Both the position numbers and the translations under genes were made by a program. A stretch of 64,000 nt of DNA, taken from NCBI RefSeq assembly GCF_052857255.1, contig NC_135505.1, forward strand, positions 48,173,507-48,237,506, given 5' to 3'. Within the stretch, counting starts at the first letter, position 1. Each line of letters starts with the position of its first letter. The notes under the pieces are model-generated. The model worked only from the letters and a program-made list of their open reading frames with translations. It ran no database searches and was not told the DNA's origin. Positions 43,405-53,372 of this stretch are shown in pieces. The stretch comes from Amblyomma americanum (taxonomy: Eukaryota; Arthropoda; Arachnida; Ixodida; Ixodidae).

Positions 43405-43600
43405 ATCTGCTACCACCCTTGATCACCGCGCCATCTGTGGCAGCAACTACTCCTCACGTTTCGAGATTTCGTGAGGTCTCCTACCACCCTTGGTGGTCAC
43501 CGCGCTATCTGTGGCAGCAACTACTCATCACGTTTCGAGATTTCGTGAGGTCTCCTATCACCCTGAGATCACAGCCCGATCTGTGGCTGCAAGTAGAAAA
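43405..43600 (+). repeat. Tandem repeat, 71-74 bp unit, about 2.6 copies
   Basis: The unit begins CTACCACCC at 43410, 43481 and (as CTATCACCC) 43555. It runs through a GCGCCATCTGTGGCAGCAAC-like block and ACGTTTCGAGATTTCGTGAG. The first two copies are nearly identical and the third is partial and more diverged. Confidence 0.85.
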
Positions 43601-43749
43601 CATCTACAATAGCATTGTAGAAACAACCACCTGCCGCGTGCCAATGATCACATCACGAAAGAATATAGTGGATAGAGGTGGAACTATGCATGACGTCAGG
43701 GGACGAAATGGCGGCATATTTTCGGTTGCTCTAATCCAGGACAGCGGCC

Positions 43750-44190
43750 ATTAAAATTGGTTGCGCCCTCTCATTTCTTTCCCCCCTCCCATAAAATATC
43801 CTTAAACGGGAAGGAAAGCTGTCCCATTACGGGACCGCTATACATTTATATATACATTCGTTCCGGTATATATACTCAGGCAAGAATGGGCACCCATCCG
43901 GGGACAGTTGTGTACCGAATTTGGTATGCAAATAAAACCTTATGGGTTGTGTTATAGGAATAAAACCACAATAAAATAATAAGTAAACACTGTATACATG
44001 CAATTACTAACGGATTCGTTACCATATCGCACCGCAAGCCGAATTCTAGGCCCACCTTGAGTCCCTAAAGTAATCAAATTCTGTTTTGTGTGCATCTTTA
44101 GGGAGTACAACTAGACAATGGGTAGTCGTGCACCGTAATTTCTGTGATAGATGGCGGTAGGCTGCGATCGTTCCGATAGGCGGTGTGCGT
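43750..44190 (-). repeat. Dispersed repeat, copy B (inverted relative to copy A)
   Basis: The reverse complement matches 26825-27255 block by block (CATGACTAC/CACGACTACC, CAAGGTGGGC, TGCGGTGCGATATGGTAACG, TTAGTAATTGCATGTATACA, CAACTGTCCC, CGAATGTATA). Copies diverge by substitutions and small gaps. No protein is seen, so it is likely a non-autonomous element. Confidence 0.75.
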
Positions 44191-44194
44191 GCAC

Positions 44195-46180
44195 GCGTAG
44201 CCATCATGGTGGCAATCTACACCGTTTCAGATGGCATTTATTACATTCCTTTTCTCGAGACGAGTGGCACGTTCTTTTTCGCTTTCTTCATCTAATAAAC
44301 CAAACAGCTAACGCTCGTTAGTTCAACGCCTTCCATACGGTGGCGGCCTTTTTTCCCGCCGCCCTCCCATTTAAATGTATGATGGCAAAAATGTTTATTA
44401 TTTATTATTAAATTATGCCGTTTAGGCTGCTGTAGAGAGCAGCGACGTGCAATGATATTCTCATTTGCCTATTTAGAAGCTATTCGTGTTTTAGCCGAAG
44501 TCTAAATAACCCGATCATTAGATGACCCCACTGTACATGCACATAAGTTGACTTCGGTCTCATCAAAAGAAACCATCATGCAATGAACTATTGTGTTACA
44601 ACCCTCTCAAATGACCGCACTCTTTTCTAGCACCCTTCTTTCATCTTTACTCCCATATTCCCTAAACTAATGAAGCAGCATGTCAGCGAATATTCACGCC
44701 GTCTACAATCTGTTTTTCATTAAAGATCTCTCTCTCCCCCTCTCTCCGTCAGCAATAAGTAGGATTTACTCCAAATTTCTCGACTGTTCGACGGCACACG
44801 CGGAAATGTATCCCTTGGCGCCGCACCAGCGAGCGAAGTGGCGAGCAGAGCACACACTCTAGGTTAGGCGCTCTCCGGCGTTGCTTTCTCTGCTGATCTA
44901 GAAATCTCTGCGCGCGCTGACCAGATTGCTCCCACGCCGCGCCAGCTGTCCGAATGTGCGCCGAATTTTGCGACACTCATGAAGCATTAAAAGTATTGAG
45001 TCGGCCAGGTTTCTATAGCGCTCAGTATAAAAGATATTTGCAACAAGTTAAAACATAGTTTGCCAACTCAGGATTATTATTGTGATACATTTTGACGTGG
45101 ACGCATTTCACTTCAGTTCTTAGAGCCATTTCATGAAGTATATCGACGAAAGGAAAGTGTGATGTCATTACTGCAACTGCAGCTAGGCCTATGTTGTTGC
45201 CACATTTTTGAAGTATTACGCTCATTACACAGTCGAGGTGGAAGTACCACTTTCTAGCGGGGCTTAAATCAAATTGATATAAAATTTCTCGTTTCATGTT
45301 AAACTGCCATGGATTTACTGTATCGAAATCTCGGAGGTCGAAGTATCAGCGCCGATCATGTGACTAGCCAGTCTTTGCGTACCGGAGAAAACTTGCGGAT
45401 AAAGCATGTCCTTACATACCCGCAGAGTACAATATTCAACTTACGTTGGATTTTCAAAGCACAAAAAATAAACATCCGCCATCGATAAAACCACAGATAT
45501 CTACCACCTACTAACTCAAACATTCATTGCTCAAAATTACAGGACAGGCTTGCGGTAGATGACTATGCCGTGACTTCAAATTGGTTAAAAAGGGCGGCAG
45601 AGACAATTAAGGCTGATTACGTTGTGAGAGGTGTAGGCCAGCCTGCCTATTTGTGAACGCAGTAGCCATGCGCGGCAGCTTCAAGTAACCCGATGCCACG
45701 CAGCTGGCGATTTTACATCTGCATAGCCCTAGGTATCCGCCACCCCTACGCCGCCGCACCTCTTCTGATGTGCTCGCTAACTTCGTGAAGGCAGTAGCCG
45801 CCTTACCTTGGCACACACTTTGCCTAACGCCTATATGTGCAGAGTTGGTCTTTCCCTTTTTAACATTCATAGATCTCTAGGAGTCCGCATGCAACTCTTG
45901 GCGAGTGGTGTAACGGTTAAGTGGCGTGCCGTCACCCTTAGACGGCAGCTGCTGCCTCCGGTGGAATTTGTGTCATCCAGGTTGCTCTTGCGAGGAACCT
46001 CGCGCGATTAATCATTAATTTAACCACTATATGATAGGTTGCATGTGGACGGAATTTTTGTGGGTACCACCCAGTGTTACTACACATCCACACAAACGAA
46101 ATAAAGATTAATCAGGCAAGTGAGGCTTATGATTTAATATGTTCTGGATATGAATACCTAAGCTCCGCACTTGCGCTGTA
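44195..46180. other. Unrecognised sequence, probably old repeats
   Basis: Open frames at 44749-44976, 45022-45297 and 45607-45870 (minus) lack motifs. The block AGTGGTGTAACGGTTAAGTGGCGTG near 45904 vaguely resembles a tRNA-like head, but I cannot place A and B boxes. Confidence 0.4.
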
Positions 46181-46186
46181 GTTGCT

Positions 46187-46450
46187 GATAGTGGTGGCGG
46201 TGGCGAAAAACGTTTATTTAATATTATTTACAAGAGATGGTGGAAACTAGCCTTAAGGGCGAACCCCTTACAAATAATAAAAGGGGTCCTGTGGCTGCAG
46301 CGGCAGCTCGGGTCCTAGCGACAAGGGCTCTTTGGCTATCTAAAATAGGGCAGCCTCCCAGCTCTCTCGGGTAGGTGAGAAGAAAGGGTGGTAAGCAGAG
46401 CTAGAGGGGCATGCCCACACGATGTGGCACACGGCCGAGAACGCGCACCA
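46187..46450 (-). mobile_element. LINE 3' end, short remnant
   Basis: On the minus strand, AATAAACG (about 46216-46223) is followed by TTTTTCGCCACCGCC at the 3' end. Upstream, a broken frame keeps the extreme C-terminus of an R1/I-like ORF2: a TYPRESWEAALF-type stretch (about 46345) with its preceding Cys/His residues partly lost. The last 260 bases only. Confidence 0.55.
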
Positions 46451-46454
46451 AAAA

Positions 46455-47026
46455 TGCCGGCATTCCCGGTTAAAAGCCGGATTTATTTATTTTCAGCACT
46501 GCCGGGGACAGTACCCTGCAGGTGTATAAGCGAAGAAGCCAATGCTCCTCGCTATTAGTCAACCCTTTCGCACGGGGATGAAAGCAGCTACCGCCGCGCT
46601 TTCTCCCGGCCAGGCACACATCCCGTACGTATACCTGCTGGCTTTCAGTGCATCGCGCACATACAGGCCGGCCATCCAGCTGAGTGTGCCTCACAAAAGA
46701 TATCAAATACACCTCATCTGCACCCCCGCCAATCCTGTTGAGGGACAACCTACGTGTAGCGAATGCCCATTTTACCACCCGACCGCTCACAAGAGCTCAG
46801 CGCACTTCTGCCGGGCACCCAATCTACGACATGAAACTGTAAACGTCCTGGTATCAACAGAGACTTCTCAAAAGAGCCGCATAGCATAGGCGATCACCTC
46901 CTGAAAGGCAGGCAGCTCGCCAGCACTCTCGGTTCCTGTCTCGACTCTGCTCGCGATCTTTATAGAAGGCACGGTCTCAACAGCACTGGGACTTAACGGC
47001 ACGCACCGCTACAGACAATAATAGAG
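46455..47026. other. Flank of the Harbinger element, unrecognised
   Basis: Open frames on both strands near 46470-46890 show no motif. Nothing else is supported. Confidence 0.4.
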
Positions 47027-47062
47027 AGTTTTAGCAGCGCGGGTTTACTGTCCCCTCCGCTC
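47027..47062 (+). repeat. Left terminal inverted repeat of the Harbinger element
   Basis: Starts AGTTTTAGCAGCGCGGGTTT and aligns with the complement of 52596-52631. A diverged direct copy of the same motif (GTTTTAGCGCCGCGTGTT) lies about 80 bases inside at about 47108-47125, making a subterminal repeat that could serve as extra binding sites. Confidence 0.75.
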
Positions 47063-47943
47063 GCAGTTCCCAGCGGAGCCCCAGCGGAGCGTCGCGCAAG
47101 AATAGTGTTTTAGCGCCGCGTGTTCCCCGTCCGCTCAAGCGAGGAGTCTCGTTGCGCCACCTAGTGATCGTAATTGGACCTACCAGAAAATGGTTATAAG
47201 CAAGACTGCCTAATTTATGAGGGATAAAATAGTAATAGTTGATTACGTTTACTGTATGATTTTGGCAACAGCAGTGGTTTTGTCTTTAGCAGCAATGTTT
47301 TCGTATTACGAAAATTAGAGAAGTTTGCCATTGCGAGAGCCAAGTCAAGAACACGCGAGCCATTCCTCGGAGCGCGTTGTCGTAAGTGTGTGTGATCGTT
47401 GGGTGCGCCAGCGAGCATCGCGTTCGAGTTTTCCCCGAGTTTCGTTAGTAGGTTATCCAACACCACCTGTTCGCGATGCCGCAAAGCATTCTGCAAGACC
47501 CGCTCCTACTCTCACAGTTGAAGTGGTCCGAATTAGAGGACTTGTTATGTCTAGAAGTGTTCGGACAAAATCGCCGTGACCCGCTTTCCGTGCACGGGCT
47601 CATCAACACCGATACGGTGGATAGTGGGGTCTTTCGGACTGCGTTTAGATTTGAAAAATACGATATACGCAGGCTGCAGAGGGCATTGCTAATTCCCGAT
47701 GCGCTGACCACTCCACAAAGGGTGACAGTGCCCGGGGATGAGGCCCTTTGCATCACCTTACGTCGGCTTGCGTATCCGAACCGCCTCCGCGACCTCGAAG
47801 GCGTTTTCTGGCGGCACAGTTCGACTCTATCGTCTCTGACGAACGCCAGTCTTCAGCACCTCGAAGAGAAGTTCTCCCATCTCCTGGATGATGTCAACAA
47901 CCATTCTTGGCTGAACACTGACACATTGGAGAGGTTCTCGCAG

Positions 47944-48011
47944 GTAAGGAGCAAAACGCAGCGAAATTGCCCAAATGATAATTGCTTACACAATCGCCCT
48001 ACTGTTTTCAG
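47944..48011 (+). other. Transposase intron 1
   Basis: 68 bases, GTAAGGAG at the start and a pyrimidine-rich CTGTTTTCAG at the end. Removing it joins ERFSQ to AIHAKGAPLRNC in frame, which matches the continuous order expected for this family. Confidence 0.85.
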
Positions 48012-48219
48012 GCCATTCACGCCAAAGGAGCCCCGCTGAGAAATTGTTGGGGATTTATCGACGGTACGGCGCGGCCAATTTGCCGGCCGTCGAAAGATCA
48101 AAAGATCTATTTCAGTGGGCACAAACGCGTCCATGCTCTCAAATACCAGGCAATCATGTGCCCGAATGGGATCATCTGCCAGTTAGACGGATCGTATCCA
48201 GGCAGCAAACATGACGCCG

Positions 48220-48353
48220 GTGAGTGTGAAAACGTCGGCGATAAAAGCCCTAACAAGCATACAGTGTGTAACAAGCTGCTCCTAAGCCCGCAGCTTGGAG
48301 ATCGGTTTTTCTGTGCTAATTTTGAGCTATGGTTCCATTTTATACCCTTCCAG
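48220..48353 (+). other. Transposase intron 2
   Basis: 134 bases, GTGAGTGT at the start and TACCCTTCCAG at the end, splitting a Gly codon (G/GT). Removing it gives SKHDAG joined to NFGKSDVYTK, the uninterrupted motif expected between the first and second catalytic Asp. Confidence 0.85.
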
Positions 48354-48881
48354 GTAACTTCGGGAAGAGCGATGTGTACACAAAGTTGACGAGCATGGTC
48401 AAAGGTCAAAGCTATTGCATATATGGAGACCCGGCGTACCCACTCAGGCCCCTCCCGATGAAGCCTTATGGCGGTGCCCATATAACACCACAACAGAAAG
48501 CTTTCAACAAAGCCATGAGCACCGTGAGACAGGCAGTTGAGTGAGGGTTCGGGAAGATTGTTGGACTGTTTGCCTTTTGTGACTTCAAAAAGAACCAAAA
48601 GATCTACCGCCAAAATGTGCCAAGGATCTTCAAAGGTAGTGCCCTCCTCGCCAACTGCCACACATGTTTGTACAGTGCCCAGGTGTCGCAGTACTTCGGC
48701 GTCGACCCCCAATCACTTGGAGTGTACCTAGCCCCTCGCTAATGCCACACTTCAGCATACAAATTGGGTGGTATTTGTCTGTTATACTTTTGTTTGCAAG
48801 GTTCCCGCTGCTGCACTGGGCCCCTCGAGCTATAGTCAGATACAACTCAAGCACGAAGTAACTTCCCTGACAAAGGACCGC

Positions 48882-49021
48882 CTTCTAGCCAATGGCGTGG
48901 GCCGATTCTCATGAACCTGCTAGCATCACAATGCTAGGAGGGGACTATTCCCCTCCAACTCCCACTCCGGGTATTACCGAGCTAGCAGACTCATGAGAAT
49001 CGGCCGAAGCCATTGCTTGAA
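48882..49021. repeat. Hairpin-forming inverted repeat inside the Harbinger element
   Basis: AATGGCGTGGGCCGATTCTC... (48891-48924) is the imperfect complement of 48981-49014 (29 of 34 bases). Weaker pairing continues a few bases outward (CTTC.AGC). Within the loop sits a second, perfect hairpin, GGAGGGGACTATTCCCCTCC (48936-48955). It lies between the 3' ends of the two convergent genes. It may be a small MITE insertion or part of the element. Confidence 0.8.
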
Positions 49022-49137
49022 GCGTGTCTTTTAAAGGGAAAAGCCCCTTCGTTCTTAAGTCGTCTCTAACTGTAGTTGTAAAAACAGGACTGAAGAGGTC
49101 ACATTGTTTTCACCAGTGTACTTATACGTGACTACAA

Positions 49138-49272
49138 GCTAGAGGCCTGCGTATTGTGCGATGTCAGTGCAAGTTAAAGAACCCCAGGTGTTCAAAATTT
49201 TTGCAGCTCTCTACCACAGCATTCATCATAGCTTCAGTTGCTTTGGGACGTTAAACCCCACAAACCACAACC
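49138..49272 (+). repeat. SINE fragment nested in the Harbinger element
   Basis: Core motifs CTAGAGGCCTGCGTATTGTG, GATGTCAGTGCAAG.TTAAAG, AACCCCAGGTG and the tail GGGACGTTAAACCCCACAAACC. The head is truncated. It sits in the space between the convergent genes, so it inserted after the transposon was in place. Confidence 0.85.
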
Positions 49273-49411
49273 ACATCACTGCCACTTGCAAGCAGTAAAT
49301 GAATATTCCATCAAGATTTACTGTGAATGATGGCCTGCACATATTGCAGGTGCTCTTGATAGCTGCACGAAAAATGGGCATGACCACCCACTCTTTCTTG
49401 CTATTTATTAT

Positions 49412-52400
49412 TCAAGCCACTGAAGTACTCTTTTCTTGCAAAAGTTGCTCAAGCCGGTCCAGGCGGGCAAGCAGGCGACTGTGTTCCTCTGCCCGGCGGT
49501 GTACATCAAGGCGGTGCCTCTCTTCTTAAAGAACCACTTTCCTCTCGTCGAGGGCTAGCCGCTGTCTTGCTAGCGCGAGCTCTTCTCTCCTCAGCTCATA
49601 TTCGTAGTTTTCACGGCGGTCCAGGAGTTCCAAGCCCATTGCTTGTAGCCCTCGGACACCTGCCGGGATAACAAAAGGGAAATCTTAGTAATGTTTGAAA
49701 ACACACCAGCATGAGGTCACACACCATAATTTAGTGCTCAAAAGTCCTCTGTGACTTGTAATGTACTCACCTTCTCCAACTAAAGGATGCATGTACAACA
49801 TGGAACTGTAAACACACCAAAAACAAAAAAAATCTGCATACATACATGTGTACACCACCCCTTGGCCTGTATACTTTTGACGGGGTGTGTACAACCTTTG
49901 TCAAAGTGCTGTGTGGACGCTTATGCATAGGGTTTGGACAACAATTTTTGTGACAAATATTCTGACTTTTTTCAGGGTTTATTTGAGACCACAACTTTGT
50001 TTTATTTCTTCAGCGAATGTTATATATTCGAGTAATGAAGTGCTGACTTTTTTTTCGGTGATTTAATGTGCCAATCTTGTGCGCTCAGAACTCACTTGTA
50101 GTCTATCTCGGCATTCGCTTCACACGAATTAATGCACAAATGGTAGTACTTGTAACTGTGCCTCAACTTTTGTGTACTACTTTTGTGTGTGTGTGTGTTG
50201 ACCTCTTTTCCTTGTTGAAGTTTCGACAAATAAAACGAGTATGACAAGGTGCGCATTACAATTTTGCCTGACCAAATCTGCAGCAGCTGTTTCGTGTGCA
50301 TTTTTTGTTGCATTACGTCTACATAGGAAATTATTACACATGCAAGAAAAATTTCAGTGTATTAAGGTGTAGGACATAGGTTTCCAAGCATACAACACAC
50401 AGCTTCCTCACAGTCGAAAGCGCCTCCTGCAAGGATAATATATGCATAATTACTTGAGATTACTGCCTAAACATACTGCCCTCAAGCTGCTTTATATATT
50501 CTTACTTTTTTCAATGTTTACTTCAGACGACAACTTTCTTTTCTTCAGCGAATGTTATATATTTGAGTAATGAAGTGCTGACTTTTTTTCGGTGATTTGA
50601 TGTGCCAATCTTGCTTGCTCAAAACTCACTTGTAGTCTATTTCGGCGTTCACTTCACACCAATTAATGCACAAATGGTAGTACTTGTAACTGTGCCTCAA
50701 CTTTTGTGTACTACATTTGTGTGTGTGTGTGTTGACTTCTTTTGCTAGTTGAAGTATCGACAAATAAAACGAGTATGACAAGGTGCACATTACACTTTTT
50801 CCTGACCAAATCTGCAGCAGCTGTTAGTGTGCATTTTTTGTTGCATTACGTCTACATAGAAAATCATTACACATGCAAAGAAAAGTTTCAGTGTTTTAAG
50901 GTGTAGGACATAGGTTTCCGAGCATACAACACACAGCTCCCTCACAGTCGAAAGCGCCTCCTGCAACGGTAATATATGCAGAATTACTTGAGATTCCTAC
51001 CTACTGCCCGCAAGCTGCTTGAGAGCCCTGTGTAAGAGCTGTCTTACCTGTTGCTTTTGTTGTCGTTCTTGTATGTTGCGCGTTCGAGACGCAACACTGG
51101 TGTCCATAAAGACAGCACCTCCATTTTCGCCACCTGTGTGGTCCTGCTGACCACTTTGTGGGGACAACGGGCTCTTTGTTGAGGGTGGTGGCCGCTGCTC
51201 AGATTCGCACAAGGTCATGTGCAGCTCTGAGGCTGCTAACCCACACACTGAAAAAAAAGCACAGTGCCGAAAGTAAATTTGTGCGTCAAATAACAGAGAT
51301 GCTTAGGTAATAAACTGGAAGAAGTAAGGAATAAAGGTATTTCACAGTTTGTAAATGTGGTACATTATGTACACATACACATTTAGCCAGCACATTTAGA
51401 CCACATCGAAATTTGTCGCGTGTTTGTATGCACTTAATAATCATTGCATTCCTGCAAACACCTATTGTATGCAAAACAACATCTCAACATGCAGAACCTT
51501 GCACTCGAGGATTCGCGTAGAAATATGCGAGAGTAAAACTACACTTGCCATTCGTCTGACTGTCGTCGTTCTGGCTGTGCTCCGCAAGAGACAAAGCAGA
51601 GTCGCTTACTCCCTGGGCCAACCGCATCTCAGAAGCGGCCGATATCGTTGCTGAGAGTGCTTTGCGCTTCACAGGTACTGATGCGTTGCCCTTCCTTGGC
51701 ACAATTTTCGGCGTATGCGCAAATTCGCGCTCCATATCAGAGACTTCCTGGAGAAGCTGTTCCAACTCATTGTAGTCTTCTTCAGTGCCGGATCTGAGAA
51801 AGAAATACAAGAAGCGCCAGCTTGGTTATGTGTTCACGCAGGTCAGATAGTAGAAGTAGTAGTAAGTGCAGTAAGAAGAGCAATGCGCACGAACCTGTCC
51901 ACTACAATCAACAAGATCACTACCACTGCCGCATGCGAATAGAAGTAAACAGAGATGGAAAAACAGATGAAAGGAAAAGCCAAAATACACGGGCGCCGTA
52001 GCCGCCTCGTGCGCCGAAACGACAAAGTCGGCTGCGAGAAACCTAGACACGTAACGCACATAATACTCCCACGCAAAACAAAGCTATACCTCAAAACACA
52101 TCAAGATTAAAACAAAACCACTTACTTTCTCAGGTTTGCTCGGTCTTGCTGCCTGAAATATCCAATGAGCAGGTCGACTCTGTCCCGCACGGCGCGTAGA
52201 GTCACCATGCGTAGCACGGCGGCCGCTACGTTCTTCTGAGCCCGTGCCACATAAGCGGGTTTTGAAAAGGATTTAGTGACACCACCTCCCGCAAGAGGCA
52301 CAGATCCACGCTGATTCTAAACCTCCTTCGAGGTTTTCGAATCGACAAGGGGTCCGTGCGTTCTGCGGAAGGGGCTACACATGAGTCTGAAACACTCGCG

Positions 52401-52414
52401 CTGGCGGCCGCCAT
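49412..52414 (-). pseudogene. SANT/Myb-like partner gene of the Harbinger element, 4 exons, broken
   Basis: Exon 1 (52414-52126) has RRRFRISVDLCLLREVVSLN, PFQNP, then after a frameshift TLRAVRDRVDLLIGYFRQQD and RANLRK at the donor GTAAGTGG. Exon 2 (51793-51545) has SGTEEDYNELEQLLQEVSDM and a basic region. Exon 3 (51247-51005) is Gln/Ser-rich. Exon 4 (49659-49412) encodes a coiled coil (YEYELRREELALARQRLALD, AEEHSRLLARLDRLEQLLQE). Acceptors TTTCTCAG, TTTTTCAG and CCGGCAG are good. Exons 1-2 and 3-4 join in frame, but the exon 2 donor phase is ambiguous. Breaks are the exon 1 frameshift (about 52250) and TAA at 49526-49528. In PIF/Harbinger such proteins bind the ends and bring the transposase to the nucleus. 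Identity as a Myb/SANT-like factor is inferred from pattern and context. Confidence 0.72.
49966..51020 (-). repeat. Tandem duplication, ~540-bp unit, inside intron 3
   Basis: Copy 1 is about 49966-50497 and copy 2 about 50505-51020, collinear and about 90% alike by eye. Shared blocks include TTCAGCGAATGTTATATAT, GTGCTGACTTTTTTT, GGTAGTACTTGTAACTGTGC, GTGTGTGTGTGT, AAATAAAACGAGTATGACAA and AAGCGCCTCCTGCAA. Copy 2 includes the 3' end of exon 3 with its donor. Copy 1 therefore carries a spare, diverged exon 3 end (ACTGCCCTCAAGCTGC, about 50476). Confidence 0.9.
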
Positions 52415-52595
52415 GTTGAATGTGTACGTTTCGTTCAGCTAGCGAGAGCCCAGAGGGCTTTGCGCGAGGCCCGCTCGCCGCGTCGCTCCGGTCTCCGCTT
52501 GGCTCCCGCGGGAGCGGGGCCGAGGAGCCCTTCCGCTCGCGCGCTGCTGCCTGAGCGTTTCGCGCATGCGCTGTAGCGCTCCCGCTAGCTCGCTG

Positions 52596-52631
52596 AGCGG
52601 AGCGGGCGCACAAACCCGCTCAGCTAAAACT
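52596..52631 (-). repeat. Right terminal inverted repeat of the Harbinger element
   Basis: On the minus strand it reads AGTTTTAGCTGAGCGGGTTT, followed by CCCGCTCCGCTC. It pairs with 47027-47062. The GC-rich stretch inside it (52440-52600) has several GAGCGGG/CCCGCTC words that may be subterminal binding sites. Confidence 0.75.
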
Positions 52632-52634
52632 GTC

Positions 52635-53370
52635 ACCCCTACACACAACCTTCACCTTTGTTGTGCAATGGGACAATGCATCGCGCTCAACCACACGCGG
52701 TGAGGCTCCCACACGGCCGTTTTCGTCCCCTGTGGACTTAGCTGACGCTTCTCCTCCACCCCAAAAGCAATCTACCGATCCGGTTGTTGGGCTTCGAGGG
52801 AATTTTTTCAAGAGGCGAGGTCTGACAAAAATATTCACATTAGCCCTCACGACCGTCCAGCATCCCTGAAGGGGCGGCAGACAGGACCCAGGGTAGCTGC
52901 GTGCCGTCCACGTAAGAGCGACGGCGGAACTCTCTGTATCGTCACAAAAGATACAAACCCCGCATTACGAAGTGAAACCCAACAGAGTTTCTTACCAATA
53001 CGCACAGAAAATAAGATTGCTTTCATAATAAATTGTAACTCCCGGGACTCCTAAATCACCTCAGTGATATTTCGAACATCATAACTTCAATCTTCCCTGT
53101 TGCTTTGACCCTACAGGACGCTATCCTAGATCCATTGCATGCAAAATACAAAGTACTCTCAAGTGACCAAGAGCATGCAAGCAGGCTCTCGGGAGGTGTA
53201 GCCACCACAGTGCGATGTGGTATCACAACTCGTGAACTGAAACTTAATACTAGGTTACAGGCTGTATCGGCCATTTTGCTTGCATACAAAACCGTCTTAG
53301 TGTGGCTCTTACACCTCAAAGCACACCTCAACTAACTCAATATATTTAGAGAATAATTCAGAGCAACTAC
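52635..53370. other. Unrecognised sequence
   Basis: Open frames at 52663-52869 and 53105-53335 (plus) have no motif I can name. They might be the upstream part of the Jockey-like LINE that follows, but I cannot show that. Confidence 0.4.
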
Positions 53371-53372
53371 CA

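Larger units (their letters stand above)
47476..48742 (+). pseudogene. HARBI1-like PIF/Harbinger DDE transposase, 3 exons, one in-frame stop
   Basis: Exon 1 is 47476-47943, exon 2 48012-48219 and exon 3 48354-48742. Introns have GTAAGG...TTTTCAG and GTGAGTG...CTTCCAG ends and keep the frame (phases 0 and 1). The joined frame has 354 codons, close to the ~350 residues usual for HARBI1. An HTH-like region lies around residues 90-130 (LRRLAYPNRLRDLEGVFWRH). The DDE core has WGFIDGTARPICRPS (D173), DGSYPGSKHDAG, YCIYGDPAYPLR (D251) and VRQAVE (E288). TGA at 48542-48544 replaces the codon after E288, where the family has a conserved Trp (E-W-G-F-G-K). The frame then stays open for 65 more codons to TAA at 48740. 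It should cut and join transposon ends in the nucleus together with the Myb-like partner. The start is the first ATG of the open exon. The stop probably makes this copy inactive. Confidence 0.88.
47027..52631. mobile_element. Two-gene PIF/Harbinger DNA transposon, about 5.6 kb
   Basis: Bounded by inverted AGTTTTAGC ends: 47027-47035, and its complement at 52623-52631. The ends align over about 36 bases: AGTTTTAGC, one matching G within three bases, GCGGGTTT, CCC, and CTCCGCTC, giving roughly 29 matches. Inside, a plus-strand HARBI1-like transposase (47476-48742) faces a minus-strand SANT/Myb-like gene (52414-49412) tail to tail. This two-protein design is the hallmark of PIF/Harbinger elements. 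No matching 3-bp flank (TWA-type) is visible (GAG/GTC or ATA/ACC), so the target duplication has decayed or the exact edges are off by a few bases. It contains a later SINE, a hairpin and a tandem duplication. Confidence 0.8.

Noticed and set aside
48182..48389. Reading the transposase through intron 2 without splicing
   Set aside because: That frame reaches a stop and breaks the HDAGNFGKSD motif. The GT-AG intron restores it exactly.
48107..48712. 201-codon minus frame over the transposase
   Set aside because: It is antisense to exons 2-3 of the transposase, whose motifs and splice sites are clear.
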